A stretch of 32,797 nucleotides of DNA from Prevotellaceae bacterium (GCA_021153165.1 JAGKTZ010000016.1:1-32797); one strand, 5' to 3'; positions 24,618 through 32,797 are shown, numbered from the stretch's first letter. Notes: generated by a model from the letters alone, not told the origin. Program-made: numbers and translations.

Positions 24618-25547
24618 ATGCAACTAGCTACTAAAAAAATGCTTTATGAGATCAAAGACTACATAGTCATCACCTTTGGTCTCCTACTCTACGCCATCGG
24701 CTTCAACTGCTTTCAGTTGCCCTACGGACTCGTCGGTGGTGGTGTCGCAGGTTTGGGTTCTATCATCTTCTTCGGCACAGGATTTCCCGTACAGTACACC
24801 TTCTTTATCGTCAATGGAGTATTGCTCCTCGCTGCTATCAAGATTTTGGGCTGGCGTTTCTGTTTGAAGACCATCTACGGCGTCACTGCGCTTAGTATAT
24901 TGTTGGGTTTGGTGCAAGGTGGTGTAGAGTACTACGGACAATTGAATCCCGAGTTGATAGGCGAGTACAATATGCCTCTGCTCGTCGATGACAACAAATT
25001 TATGGCAGCTCTCTTGGCCGCAGGTGTTGAAGGTATCGGTTTGGGAATAGTTCTATTGAATAATGGTTCGACCGGCGGCACAGATATTATTGCATCTATC
25101 ATCAACAAATACAAGGATGTCACCTTGGGACAAATGATGATGCTTTGCGATATTATCATTGTATCATCTTGTATGATTCTGCCCGACCGCACCCTGCCCG
25201 ACTTGCTCTATGGTTTCATCGTGCTCTTCACTTTGAGCATCGTGGTGGATTATGTCATCGACCGCTCGCGCCAATCAGTACAATTCTTCATCTTCTCCGA
25301 ACACTACGAAGAAATTGCCGCCGGCATCGCCGAAACACATCGTGGTGTGACGATACTTAACGGTCAGGGATGGTATACAAAGGCTGAAAGAAAGGTACTG
25401 GTCGTATTAGCGAAGAAACGCGAGAGTACCAATATCTTCCGCATCATTCAGAGCATTGACCCAGCCGCTTTCGTATCGCAATCTAAAGTAATCGGGGTGT
25501 ACGGCGAAGGTTTTGATAAGATAAAAGTTAAAGCAGAAAAGAAATGA
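24618..25547 (+). CDS. YitT family membrane protein
   Basis: A 309-residue inner-membrane protein with a long N-terminal membrane part and a C-terminal soluble domain. Hydrophobic spans are seen at about 12-30, 38-52, 57-75, 85-98, 130-148 and 175-212. The family segment with GG residues (YGLVGGGVAGLGSIIF) and NNGSTGGTDIIA are typical of YitT (DUF161), and the last 80 residues fit the DUF2179 domain (GVTILNGQGWYTKAERKVLVVLAKKRE). Family members are abundant and of unknown substrate. The start at 24618 is plausible; the ATG 21 bp later is an alternative. Its stop overlaps the start of the next gene by 4 bp. Confidence 0.88.
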   Translation: MQLATKKMLYEIKDYIVITFGLLLYAIGFNCFQLPYGLVGGGVAGLGSIIFFGTGFPVQYTFFIVNGVLLLAAIKILGWRFCLKTIYGVTALSILLGLVQGGVEYYGQLNPELIGEYNMPLLVDDNKFMAALLAAGVEGIGLGIVLLNNGSTGGTDIIASIINKYKDVTLGQMMMLCDIIIVSSCMILPDRTLPDLLYGFIVLFTLSIVVDYVIDRSRQSVQFFIFSEHYEEIAAGIAETHRGVTILNGQGWYTKAERKVLVVLAKKRESTNIFRIIQSIDPAAFVSQSKVIGVYGEGFDKIKVKAEKK

Positions 25548-26347
25548 AACCAAGGCTCACGATCGTGCCCTTAGGTGGATTGTGCAACAGGATTCGTGTG
25601 GTGCTCTCTGCGATACATTTAGCGCCCACGTTGCCTATCCCTATTGTTATAGAATGGGGCAAAGATAAAGACTGCTTTGCCTCTTTTGAGGATTTGTTCT
25701 TGCCCGTTACGGGCGAGAACTATTCTTTTTGTAATAGAACGTGGTATAACCATCACAACACAAGATATAATCTCAAATTGCCGGGACTTCTGCGCCGTTT
25801 CCTTTATCATTGTCAGCATAACAACTTTCATCCTCACTATCATGGAACGTTGCACGACTTTGTGGATAAGCATCGCCGCGTTTATATTTCCACAGGTTTT
25901 GCGCTGGGCGACTATCCGCTTGATATGGTAAATCTATTGCGTCCACGACCTGAATTGGCGGAGGAAATAGATAAACTTGTGTCTCAATTTTCCAGCACAA
26001 CGATTGGTGTACATATACGTCGCACAGATCACAAAGAGGCCATCGCGCACAGTAGCAACGAGGCTTTCATACGAGCTATGCAACGGGAGATAGAAATAGA
26101 TGCCTCCGTGAAATTCTATCTTGCCACAGATGACGAAGATTTGAAATCTGCCCTTGTGAAGCGTTTTGCAGGCCGCATTATAACACAGCGCACAAACTGT
26201 CGCAGAGACACGCTGCAGGGCATCAAAGAAGCTGTGATAGATCTGTATACCCTCGCTGAGACAAAGAAAATTCTTGGTAGTTTTTATTCATCCTTTTCAG
26301 GCACAGCATCTGAGTTTAGAAACATTCCACTTGAGGTCGTGGAATGA
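25544..26347 (+). CDS. Fucosyltransferase-like glycosyltransferase
   Basis: A 267-residue protein without signal peptide or membrane span. It has the start motif GGLCNR at 11-16, which matches the GG(L/M)xNR motif that opens alpha-1,2/alpha-1,6 and protein O-fucosyltransferase folds. The HIRRTDH motif at 157-163 resembles the conserved H-x-R-R-x-D peptide that binds GDP-fucose, and a C-terminal DLYTLAETKKILGSFYSSFS segment fits the third motif. GDP-fucose as donor is an inference. The ATG overlaps the stop of the YitT-family gene (ATGA-type, 4 bp), indicating translational coupling, although no functional link is evident. A strong terminator follows 67 bp later. Confidence 0.75.
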   Translation: MKPRLTIVPLGGLCNRIRVVLSAIHLAPTLPIPIVIEWGKDKDCFASFEDLFLPVTGENYSFCNRTWYNHHNTRYNLKLPGLLRRFLYHCQHNNFHPHYHGTLHDFVDKHRRVYISTGFALGDYPLDMVNLLRPRPELAEEIDKLVSQFSSTTIGVHIRRTDHKEAIAHSSNEAFIRAMQREIEIDASVKFYLATDDEDLKSALVKRFAGRIITQRTNCRRDTLQGIKEAVIDLYTLAETKKILGSFYSSFSGTASEFRNIPLEVVE

Positions 26348-26407
26348 TATAAGCACCCACTTGAGATTAAGGTTAACCAGGATATTTTAAAGCGAATCAA
26401 GCAAGCA

Positions 26408-26468
26408 AAAAAATGCGCTGCATTTCTGTCAAAATCAGACAAGAAGTGCAGCGCAATTGTTTTTATTT
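26408..26468. terminator. Bidirectional terminator between convergent genes
   Basis: The arm 26414-26430 pairs with 26438-26455 over about 17 pairs with one bulge and a 7-nt loop (outer core TGCGCTGCA / TGCAGCGCA). An A run precedes and a T-rich run follows, so both flanking transcripts can end here. Confidence 0.85.
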
Positions 26469-26479
26469 AAAAGATATCT

Positions 26480-28993
26480 TTATTTTACCAAAACTTTGAG
26501 TGTTTCGCCTGCTGTCTTCACGACATAAACGCCACGATCCAAAGTGATGCCTTGTGCAGCATTTCCGCCGAGGCGACCAACCACCTTGCCGCTCATATCG
26601 TATACAGTTGCAGTGGTTGCAGATTGGAGTGTGCGACCGCTGAGGCTAATTGATTTTTCGCCAGCGACAGGCAGAGTATCTATTCCAGTAGCGATGCTAC
26701 CTTCGACCAATACGCAAGTTTCATCCCAAGAGAAGGTAAATCTCAGATAATATCTCGCTTCTTCGCTGATATTGTAGCGCAATTCATACAAACCGTTATC
26801 CAACATTGCTTGAGACTCAGTGAGCTGATAATCGGTATTGTCTGAATGATACAACTCGCAAGCGAAATAATCGGTTCCAGAAACAGAAGTTACCTTGAAC
26901 AAGCCTGGTTCCAAATTGATGTAGTACCACTTGGGGAATTCGGCAGTTGCGTCTACGAGGACGTTGCTACCAAGTTCCAATGGCAGAGCCAATTCAGGGC
27001 ATTCGCCTTCACGATAGTCGCGCATTTGCAGATAGAGCGATTTGTCTTGTTGTGGCTCGAGTGTTACAACATTGACAAGGAAGATGTCGCCCTTCTTTAC
27101 CATAATATCCTTATAATATGGATGTGCTGTCGTACTGCTATAGGGGATAGTTACTTGGTCTTCTGCACAGTTGCCGGGACGGTAATAGAGTCCGCTGTGT
27201 GCTATAGCCTGTTCAATATATGTTTGCTTTTCAATATCGGTAGCGATAGTCAATACGCCGTCGTGAGGCACGACATAGCGATACCAGTGATTGCCCGAAG
27301 CGGCATCGAGTTTCACTTGTCCACCTTCTGTATCGTGTGCCAGGCCACAAGTCTCGCCATCGATATATCCGCGTTCGTGGATATTAAGTTTTGTCGCCTT
27401 GGTCAAATTAGAAAGTTTGATCAACACCTTTTCGCCATAGTTGCCTTCCTTCTTGTAGAGGTTGCCGTCGGGCATTGCATAGTGTGCATTTTCGCCATTT
27501 CCTGTGAAGAATTCTACTTTCACATCAGTGTCGGGCACATTGACCATCATAAGACCATTCACGCTCATGGTGTGGAGGTAGAAACGTGTGGTCTGACCTT
27601 CTGTCACTTCGTTTTCGCCCAGTTTTGCGATGATGGGGTTTTCTTTTACTTCACCCTGTTCGATAGGCTTGTAGGTTACGGTGAATGGGAATTTGTTCGT
27701 TTCTTCTTGGCAGTTCCATGCTAGGATATACTCGTCGTTCGCCTTTGCTTCGTGCAAGATCTTGTTGACGCCTTCAGCCAAGGGGATTGCTGAGTATTCG
27801 ATAGAGAAGAGTTCCATGCGAGTCTTCTCGTTTTTGAATTTCTGGTTGCTTTCGATAGTCACGAAGCTATTTTGTGCAGGCACAGTCAGCTTATAATAAA
27901 CCTTACCCTTATAGATTGGTGTATTGTGTGTACCTGCTGCGATTTCGATAGGATTGGCGAAAGTGTCGCCGGGTTTTTCTCCCTCTATGCTGAGGTCAAA
28001 AGTCTGACTGGAAGCAGTGCTTGACTCTTTCTTGATGCAGAAGAGGTACACGCGGTTGGCTTCTACACTCAAGCGAGCACCAAGGTAACCGCTTGCTTCA
28101 TACAAAGGTATTGCTGCAGTACAGTTTCTCACGAACTTAACCGAACCGTTGAAGTTGGTCTGAGATGAAGTCAGGCACAAGTAGCCATCCTGGCTTGGTG
28201 TATAGGCATACCAGTACTCGCCAGCACCTGCAGGCAAGACATTGCCTTTTGCTACAGCGTCATAAGGAGCATCGCAAGTCTTACCGATTTCCATTTCCAT
28301 CAATTCAGCTGTGCCGACCACCGATCCGTAGCATGTACCCGAGAAGATGTAGGTCTTTCCTGCCACGACTGGTGTTGAAATGCTGTTTGAGTAGTCTGCA
28401 TTTTGCGAAACAGAGAGTTTCACTGGATTGCCATTGCAACCTTCCTGAACGGTGAGACCCGAGATAGAATTGTAGGTCAACATACTCAATGTACCGCTCT
28501 TGGTCGCTGTATAAGAAAGGTAGCAAGGAGAATAGTTGGCATTCTTGGTCACATAGAATTTCTTGTTGTCGATGATTTCTACGGGATAATTACAGCTTTG
28601 TCCTGCAGCCAAGTCTATTTTTGTAGTTTCGGCTGTAAATTGGATCTTGTTGTCATTGTATCTCTTCACCTCAATGACGATAGACTTACCCTTTTCCAAA
28701 GCCAGCATATTGATGCAACCTGAGTTCCCTGTAATGGTTGTATAACGTGAGCCTGTGATCTTGTCCGTAATAGTGAAAGTCACACGATTGGCAGTGGTGT
28801 AGGTCAAAGTCAACAATTCATCGTACGAACTTGATGCCGTGTAGGTATAATATACCGTCTTGTATCCCGAAGCATCCGAGAAAGAATAAGACACATCGCC
28901 CATAGGCAAAGGCAGTGCCGAAGTCGCCGAAGTTTGCGCCCAAGTGCATAGCGCAAAGCACAGCATGAGTGTAAGTGTAAAAATTTTCTTCAT
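26480..28993 (-). CDS. Secreted repeat protein with T9SS-like C-terminal tail
   Basis: An 837-residue exported protein of unknown function. I chose the ATG at 28991-28993, giving MKKIFTLTLMLCFALCTWA-Q as signal peptide; an upstream in-frame ATG would add 20 residues. The body reads as about seven beta-rich modules of roughly 95-115 residues that begin near residues 28, 131, 237, 341, 450, 546 and 662. Several share an opening G-x-(S/T)-C-x-x-(A/P) followed by a W/Y-Y-x-Y/L strand (GKTCDAPYD, GDTFANPIE, GETCGLAHD, GECPELALP; WYAYTPSQDG, YYKLTVPAQN, WYRYVVPHDG). This resembles pre-peptidase C-terminal type beta sandwiches. The last 70 residues (VYDMSGKVVGRLGG ... GVYVVKTAGETLKVLVK) fit a T9SS type A sorting tail. 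No catalytic motif is visible; adhesion or ligand binding is an inference. Confidence 0.8.
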   Translation of the reverse strand: MKKIFTLTLMLCFALCTWAQTSATSALPLPMGDVSYSFSDASGYKTVYYTYTASSSYDELLTLTYTTANRVTFTITDKITGSRYTTITGNSGCINMLALEKGKSIVIEVKRYNDNKIQFTAETTKIDLAAGQSCNYPVEIIDNKKFYVTKNANYSPCYLSYTATKSGTLSMLTYNSISGLTVQEGCNGNPVKLSVSQNADYSNSISTPVVAGKTYIFSGTCYGSVVGTAELMEMEIGKTCDAPYDAVAKGNVLPAGAGEYWYAYTPSQDGYLCLTSSQTNFNGSVKFVRNCTAAIPLYEASGYLGARLSVEANRVYLFCIKKESSTASSQTFDLSIEGEKPGDTFANPIEIAAGTHNTPIYKGKVYYKLTVPAQNSFVTIESNQKFKNEKTRMELFSIEYSAIPLAEGVNKILHEAKANDEYILAWNCQEETNKFPFTVTYKPIEQGEVKENPIIAKLGENEVTEGQTTRFYLHTMSVNGLMMVNVPDTDVKVEFFTGNGENAHYAMPDGNLYKKEGNYGEKVLIKLSNLTKATKLNIHERGYIDGETCGLAHDTEGGQVKLDAASGNHWYRYVVPHDGVLTIATDIEKQTYIEQAIAHSGLYYRPGNCAEDQVTIPYSSTTAHPYYKDIMVKKGDIFLVNVVTLEPQQDKSLYLQMRDYREGECPELALPLELGSNVLVDATAEFPKWYYINLEPGLFKVTSVSGTDYFACELYHSDNTDYQLTESQAMLDNGLYELRYNISEEARYYLRFTFSWDETCVLVEGSIATGIDTLPVAGEKSISLSGRTLQSATTATVYDMSGKVVGRLGGNAAQGITLDRGVYVVKTAGETLKVLVK

Positions 28994-29030
28994 AGAGTAT
29001 TTAGTGTTATATTTATATGCATTCAGTCTG

Positions 29031-29038
29031 CAAATATA
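29031..29038 (-). promoter_or_regulatory. -7 promoter box of the secreted repeat protein gene
   Basis: The minus strand reads TATATTTG, matching TAnnTTTG, 38 bp before the chosen ATG. The nearest TTTG is only 12 bp upstream of it, so the -33 is not well placed. Position also supports the 28993 start. Confidence 0.5.
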
Positions 29039-29524
29039 ACTTTTTTTAGACAAAAATTAAGTCTTTTGCAGAAATTTACGGCTTTTTCTGTCGTTTTGCA
29101 GAGTGAAGGGCTACTTTATTGCGCGGCAAACTTATTTTTCTAAAGATAAGTCTGTGTTCTTTCCTAAATATTGAGCAGACCAGTCATCGTCCTATCTGCT
29201 GCCATTTTACCATCATTATACCTTCCTGCTACGCTACACATTGCGCTTAAAGTGTACATTAAGTCAAAGATCGCTGTATCCCCCTATTGACATCTGTAGA
29301 CTTCCCTATCAAATATCTGCTGGTCGGATACCGAGTGCAAAGTTACTACACCCACAGGGGCGTCTTCATCTTAATTGCGCTTAATAGATTTTTTTAACAT
29401 TCCGAAATCGCCCTACTCCACCTATAGATACTGAGCGTCTGGGCACCTGAAGTTTTTTTCTTTTTTTTGAGAAAGTAATAGATAACTGTCCGACTTCAAA
29501 TCATCCGAATGAGGAGTGTATGAA

Positions 29525-29578
29525 ACCCACACACGTCGATATAGACACCATAATATTATATATCGCACGCACGTGGGT
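29525..29578. other. Hairpin-forming segment upstream of the lipoprotein terminator
   Basis: ACCCAC (29525-29530) pairs with GTGGGT (29573-29578), and after an internal loop CGATATA (29537-29543) pairs with TATATCG (29559-29565). No T run follows on either strand, so it is not an obvious terminator. Confidence 0.35.
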
Positions 29579-29594
29579 CGCAAACAAAACAAAT

Positions 29595-29633
29595 GCGAGA
29601 GGAAGTGCTCAATATGGGCAATCTTCCTCTCGC
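29595..29633 (-). terminator. Probable terminator of the barrel/lipoprotein pair
   Basis: GCGAGAGGAAG (29595-29605) and CTTCCTCTCGC (29623-29633) are perfect 11-bp arms, with a further 5-bp stem in the loop (TGCTC/GGGCA). On the minus strand the hairpin is followed by ATTTGTTTTGTTT. It lies about 28 bp past the lipoprotein stop. Confidence 0.75.
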
Positions 29634-29660
29634 TATGATATAGATTTCTATTCCGTCGGT

Positions 29661-30314
29661 TTAAGTATGGGTAGTATGGAATACGACAACTTGTCTTTTG
29701 CCATTCCAAGAGATATACATCTTGTTGAATCCAGTGAGTGATTCCAATGTTTGACTGACGGTTATTCTTGCATACTTTCCTGGGTCAAGGGTCATTTCAT
29801 CACCAGCAGATATGCCGTTAGGAACAAAATAAGGAGGGGAAACCTGACTGATTGACAACTCGCCTTCACCATAGACACTACAAGTCTGCGGAACATTTGA
29901 AGCATTCGTCAGGCGTACATCCAGATTGAGACCCTTTCTGTCTCCGGTTGATGTGAAGTCTGATGCATATTCAAGCACAAATGGGAAGTCCTTGTGCCAT
30001 TCCTGCAATGCCACGGTCATCACATTGTCGATTGGCACTTGTACATTTTCGTTAATTTGTGTACCATCAGCCTGCGTAAGTTGAAGTTGCGCCAATCCTG
30101 CTGGAACGTGGAAGAAGTAGAATCGTCCCTCTGCGTCTACGACAGCCTTACGACCAGTACCCAGCAGCTCGACAGTGCTTCCCACCAATGGAGTGCCCTC
30201 TTTATCGCAAGCATATCCATGGATAGCTCCAGTGGTTTCCATATCGTCGATTGAGCAGCCGACCACTGCAAGTGCTGCCAGCAGACAACAAAGTGTATTT
30301 AATATCTTTTTCAT
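29661..30314 (-). CDS. Lipoprotein with carboxypeptidase-regulatory-like domain
   Basis: A 217-residue protein whose signal peptide ends at C20 in AVVGC, so it should be lipidated. Residues about 30-100 form a transthyretin-like beta sandwich of the carboxypeptidase-regulatory type (GAIHGYACDKEGTPLVGSTVELLGTGRKAVVDAEG split here by reading as GYACDKEGTPLVG and STVELLGTG..., then GRFYFFHVPAG). The second half is beta-rich with no recognised domain. A relation to DUF3823-type SusE-like lipoproteins is possible, but not certain. It follows the barrel gene by 44 bp on the same strand and probably shares its transcript, suggesting that the two act together at the outer membrane. Confidence 0.8.
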   Translation of the reverse strand: MKKILNTLCCLLAALAVVGCSIDDMETTGAIHGYACDKEGTPLVGSTVELLGTGRKAVVDAEGRFYFFHVPAGLAQLQLTQADGTQINENVQVPIDNVMTVALQEWHKDFPFVLEYASDFTSTGDRKGLNLDVRLTNASNVPQTCSVYGEGELSISQVSPPYFVPNGISAGDEMTLDPGKYARITVSQTLESLTGFNKMYISWNGKRQVVVFHTTHT

Positions 30315-30358
30315 GATTTCTGATTATTAGAAGCTATTTAAAATTCCTATTTTATATT

Positions 30359-32587
30359 TTAGAACATCCAGCGCAAAGCCAAACCTACACGCCATTTGTT
30401 GCCAACTTGTTTTTCGTAGAATTGTGGGTGTACCAAGTTTTCAATTCCATTGTCTTCCAAATAGGCTTTATTGAAAGTATCATTCAGGTCATATAGACCA
30501 TAGATTTCAAAGTTCAAGTCTCTACCTGTATAGCCTAAGCTCAGACGTGGTGAAATGGTCATCTTGTTCACCAAGTTCTTGTCCTTAAACACGATTGAGT
30601 TGTCCAAGAATGGATTGCCTGTAGCATCAGAAACGGTTTGTCCGTAAGAGTTTGTATGCGATTTTTCAGCTACACCTGTCACTTTGATTTTAGGACTGAT
30701 ATTGAAGTTGAGATCTGCACCAAGTCCTACGTACCAAGCATGGTCATAGTCTTTTGCCACATGCAAGCGCACTTGCACTGGTACAGAGGCACGAAGCATT
30801 GAAAAGTGTCCACCATTGACGGGTTCCAATGCCTTTTCGCCATTGACCAACGCAGTCATGCTGGTCATACTACCAAAACGACCTCCGACATATAGGTTCA
30901 CCCAATTTGCCAAATAGCCCACGCGGAAACCCATTTCGCCGAACAAGCCTGCCATGTCTGGACCATATTCAGCACTTACGCCTATACCGAAGTCCAACAC
31001 GTCACCACGATGTAGGGTAAATTCTTTCTTGTCTGTGACATTCTTGACCTTTCTGGCCAATTTTGGATCGTTGACGGGCAGACTTCTCAAATAGTTGATC
31101 ATATCCACGCCACCAGCGTTGACGATATCTACATCTTTCTTGCAAGCCTTCAGGATGTCGAGTTTGCTAGCCACGAATTCGTCTTCCACCTGTGCTTTGT
31201 ATTTACCAGCAGGATAGAGTTGCAAGTATTTCTTCATCACGACGGTATCGGGCTGAGCCTCTGCCACGCCTTTTTGTACGAGTTTGTAGTAACCATCTTG
31301 TGCCAAATTGTTGGCTGTTTCGTCATAGGGTGCGAAAGCCAAAGTACCTGCAGTGGTTGAAATAGCTTTTTTGAAGTCACCACGATCTATTTCAGCCTTT
31401 GCCTTGTCGTTGAGATAGGCGATAGAGTCTGTGCGAAGCTGATTGCTCAAAGCCATCAGTTTGTTGCGGTATACCTGGTTGAAGTAGGGCACACCGCTCT
31501 TCGTTTTAGCAGAAACAAAATTTTTCAGCTCTTGGAAGTCGCGGATCTTGATTGCTTGTGGATAATAGTATTCGCTAATGAGTTCTTGCGTCCTCACACG
31601 ATTGTTTTCCGAGATGATTCTCTTGCCTACCAAATTTACCTGTTTGTTCACGTCTGTCTTGAATTCGCCTTCCAATTTTGAAGCCACCAATTCGTTCCAT
31701 CTTTTTTGAGCAAGATCTCTATATTTATCACTAAATTTAGTGTTATGATAGAATGCCTCTAAATCGTTAATATCGGTTGATTCCTTCAACTTATTCCAAA
31801 AAAACTCACCGATATAGTTGGGTTCGTAAACGTAATCAAGCTCTATGTCTTTTACGTGTTCATCATCAATACTCATAGAGTAGGATACCACGTTGCCTAC
31901 CTCATCCTTTTTGAAATTATAGTACTTGAATGTCTTATTCGATTTGTCTGTTTTAGTCTCAGTCTTATATTCTCCACCTTTGAGGGAGTAATACTGATAC
32001 TGCTCATTTAATTTATTAAGTTTCTTTTCGAACTGACGGTTCAAACTATTTAATTTACTATATTTATTATAGTTATCATAGTATTGTTTCTGATACCATT
32101 CATTCAGTTCGTTGATTTGTCTTGCTATATCATCAGCCTTTACAGAATAATCCACCCAATATGTATGCTTATAAGTCCTTGATGAATTTTCCTTCACAGT
32201 GACAACGTCATTTGCATAGGAAAAGGTGAATGTACCCGTCCATTGTCCTGACTCGCCCTGATAAGATATCTTTGTGAGTTTACCATTTTGGACAGTAAAT
32301 TTGCAGTCTAAGTCCAAGGTGAACAATTGGCCATGGTATCCAGTTTCCGTTTTTCCTGTTACGATGAAGTCATTTTCGCCAATAGAAAAAGCATTGATAT
32401 ACCCTGGAGTGAGAACAAACTGTTGGGGATATCTCCCAATAGGCATCCCTGAGAGACTCAGGATATTCCCCTTAAAACCTAATTCACTGTAAGGGATTCC
32501 GAGGTGAGTCTGGGTCACTTGTGCATCCACACCTCCACAGATCAAAAGAAGGGCGGATAGTAGCAAAAATTTTAACTTTCTTTTCAT
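30359..32587 (-). CDS. Outer-membrane beta-barrel protein with long N-terminal extension
   Basis: A 742-residue exported protein. The signal peptide ends near GGVDA at residue 22. Residues about 23-145 are beta-rich with no recognised domain. Residues about 150-530 are mainly helical and rich in Lys, Asn and Tyr, including coiled-coil-like KLNSLNRQFEKKLNKLNEQY at 178-197 and a TPR-like stretch near 400-450 (GDFKKAISTTAGTLAFAPYDETANNLAQDGY). Residues about 535-742 alternate polar and apolar positions as outer-membrane strands (VNLYVGGRFGSM, YVGLGADLNFNI, FEIYGLYDLND) and the protein ends in the aromatic WRVGLALRWMF, typical of barrels. The 5' coding region is far more AT-rich than the barrel part. 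I do not recognise a family. The lipoprotein gene 44 bp downstream is the likely partner. Confidence 0.75.
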   Translation of the reverse strand: MKRKLKFLLLSALLLICGGVDAQVTQTHLGIPYSELGFKGNILSLSGMPIGRYPQQFVLTPGYINAFSIGENDFIVTGKTETGYHGQLFTLDLDCKFTVQNGKLTKISYQGESGQWTGTFTFSYANDVVTVKENSSRTYKHTYWVDYSVKADDIARQINELNEWYQKQYYDNYNKYSKLNSLNRQFEKKLNKLNEQYQYYSLKGGEYKTETKTDKSNKTFKYYNFKKDEVGNVVSYSMSIDDEHVKDIELDYVYEPNYIGEFFWNKLKESTDINDLEAFYHNTKFSDKYRDLAQKRWNELVASKLEGEFKTDVNKQVNLVGKRIISENNRVRTQELISEYYYPQAIKIRDFQELKNFVSAKTKSGVPYFNQVYRNKLMALSNQLRTDSIAYLNDKAKAEIDRGDFKKAISTTAGTLAFAPYDETANNLAQDGYYKLVQKGVAEAQPDTVVMKKYLQLYPAGKYKAQVEDEFVASKLDILKACKKDVDIVNAGGVDMINYLRSLPVNDPKLARKVKNVTDKKEFTLHRGDVLDFGIGVSAEYGPDMAGLFGEMGFRVGYLANWVNLYVGGRFGSMTSMTALVNGEKALEPVNGGHFSMLRASVPVQVRLHVAKDYDHAWYVGLGADLNFNISPKIKVTGVAEKSHTNSYGQTVSDATGNPFLDNSIVFKDKNLVNKMTISPRLSLGYTGRDLNFEIYGLYDLNDTFNKAYLEDNGIENLVHPQFYEKQVGNKWRVGLALRWMF

Positions 32588-32722
32588 TGTATATTAAATT
32601 AGAGTTATATATGCGTCCTAAATGACATATCATCTATCGGATTTTCTAAGAAAACGAAGACAATGCTTAAAAATTGTGTATTTAGGTACAAAAGTGGTAA
32701 ATTTTCGTTGCTAACAGCTAAT

Positions 32723-32749
32723 CCATTTTGGTCCATTTCGACAAAATGG
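32723..32749. other. Inverted repeat near the right window edge
   Basis: CCATTTTG (32723-32730) and CAAAATGG (32742-32749) are perfect 8-bp arms around 11 nt. GTTTTTAAG follows on the plus strand. It lies about 135 bp upstream of the membrane-protein gene; whether it is a terminator of something beyond the window or an operator cannot be told. Confidence 0.3.
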
Positions 32750-32797
32750 TGTTTTTAAGTTTAGAGGATATGGTTATTCCAGTTTTTTGTTATAAAT

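Larger units (their letters stand above)
28994..29660. other. Gene-free gap of 667 bp with hairpins and a second promoter box
   Basis: The longest gap apart from 10781-11585, and the only one over 300 bp without a four-unit 21-bp element. It holds two minus-strand -7 boxes (29031-29038 and TAACTTTG at 29338-29345), a duplicated ATTGCGCTTAA (29240-29250 and 29374-29384), a dyad AGCAGA/TCTGCT (29174-29200), a T-run at 29452-29468, a structured segment 29525-29578 and the lipoprotein terminator. No convincing ORF is present; a small RNA or long leader is possible. Confidence 0.7.

Noticed and set aside
26846..27724. 292-codon plus-strand ORF
   Set aside because: Antisense to the secreted repeat protein, with no start signal or domain.
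29422..29709. 95-codon minus-strand ORF in the large gap
   Set aside because: Overlaps the end of the lipoprotein gene and its terminator hairpin; residue content looks random.

Overview
The window reads as a chromosomal segment of a Bacteroidales bacterium, most like the Prevotellaceae, though genus is not resolved. The evidence is a RuvB with the Bacteroidales N-terminus, promoters of the TAnnTTTG (-7) / TTTG (-33) type, few Shine-Dalgarno sites, Cys lipoboxes of the LTSC type, and two secreted proteins ending in a short type IX secretion (T9SS, Por) sorting-tail-like sequence. I saw no tRNA, rRNA, insertion sequence, integrase or CRISPR array. Most genes are housekeeping genes; the right-hand third is surface and secreted proteins. 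Layout, left to right: (1) 1-448, minus strand, a Nudix hydrolase cut by the window edge. (2) 552-3776, minus strand, a tight run ruvB - small lipoprotein - ybeY - tyrS, closed by a hairpin at 498-533. (3) 4142-5221, queG, with its terminator at 3924-3948. (4) 5346-10780, minus strand, a run GNAT-like - parE - coaD - S41 peptidase, driven by a well-formed promoter at 10824-10856. (5) 11429-13519, plus strand, a promoter and possibly structured leader, then rlpA-like and O-acetylhomoserine sulfhydrylase genes, ending in a bidirectional terminator at 13553-13597. (6) 13632-17746, minus strand, an OmpA/TPR lipoprotein, lgt and ychF, each with its own terminator or promoter signals. (7) 17992-26347, plus strand, a large secreted GH20 hexosaminidase, then leuS, a YitT-family membrane protein and an overlapping fucosyltransferase-like gene, closed by a strong bidirectional terminator. 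(8) 26480-32587, minus strand, a secreted protein of about seven repeated beta modules with a T9SS-like tail, a lipoprotein with a carboxypeptidase-regulatory-like domain, and an outer-membrane barrel protein encoded next to it. The most unusual signal is a dispersed intergenic repeat family. Four gene gaps (3988-4071, 10945-11028, 15596-15679, 21459-21542) each hold one element of exactly four 21-bp units, 84 bp in all. The elements are built from two unit types: a GC-containing unit of consensus AAATTTYGCRACGYCTCGTT plus one base, and an A-run / 8-bp core / T-run unit. The fixed length and defined modules suggest a recognised element rather than random slippage. Other points worth a look are the rlpA leader (17-codon ORF and mutually exclusive stems), a perfect 14-bp palindrome in the GH20 leader, a YbeY with Asp in place of the third metal-binding His, and a steep base-composition change inside the 742-residue membrane-protein gene.
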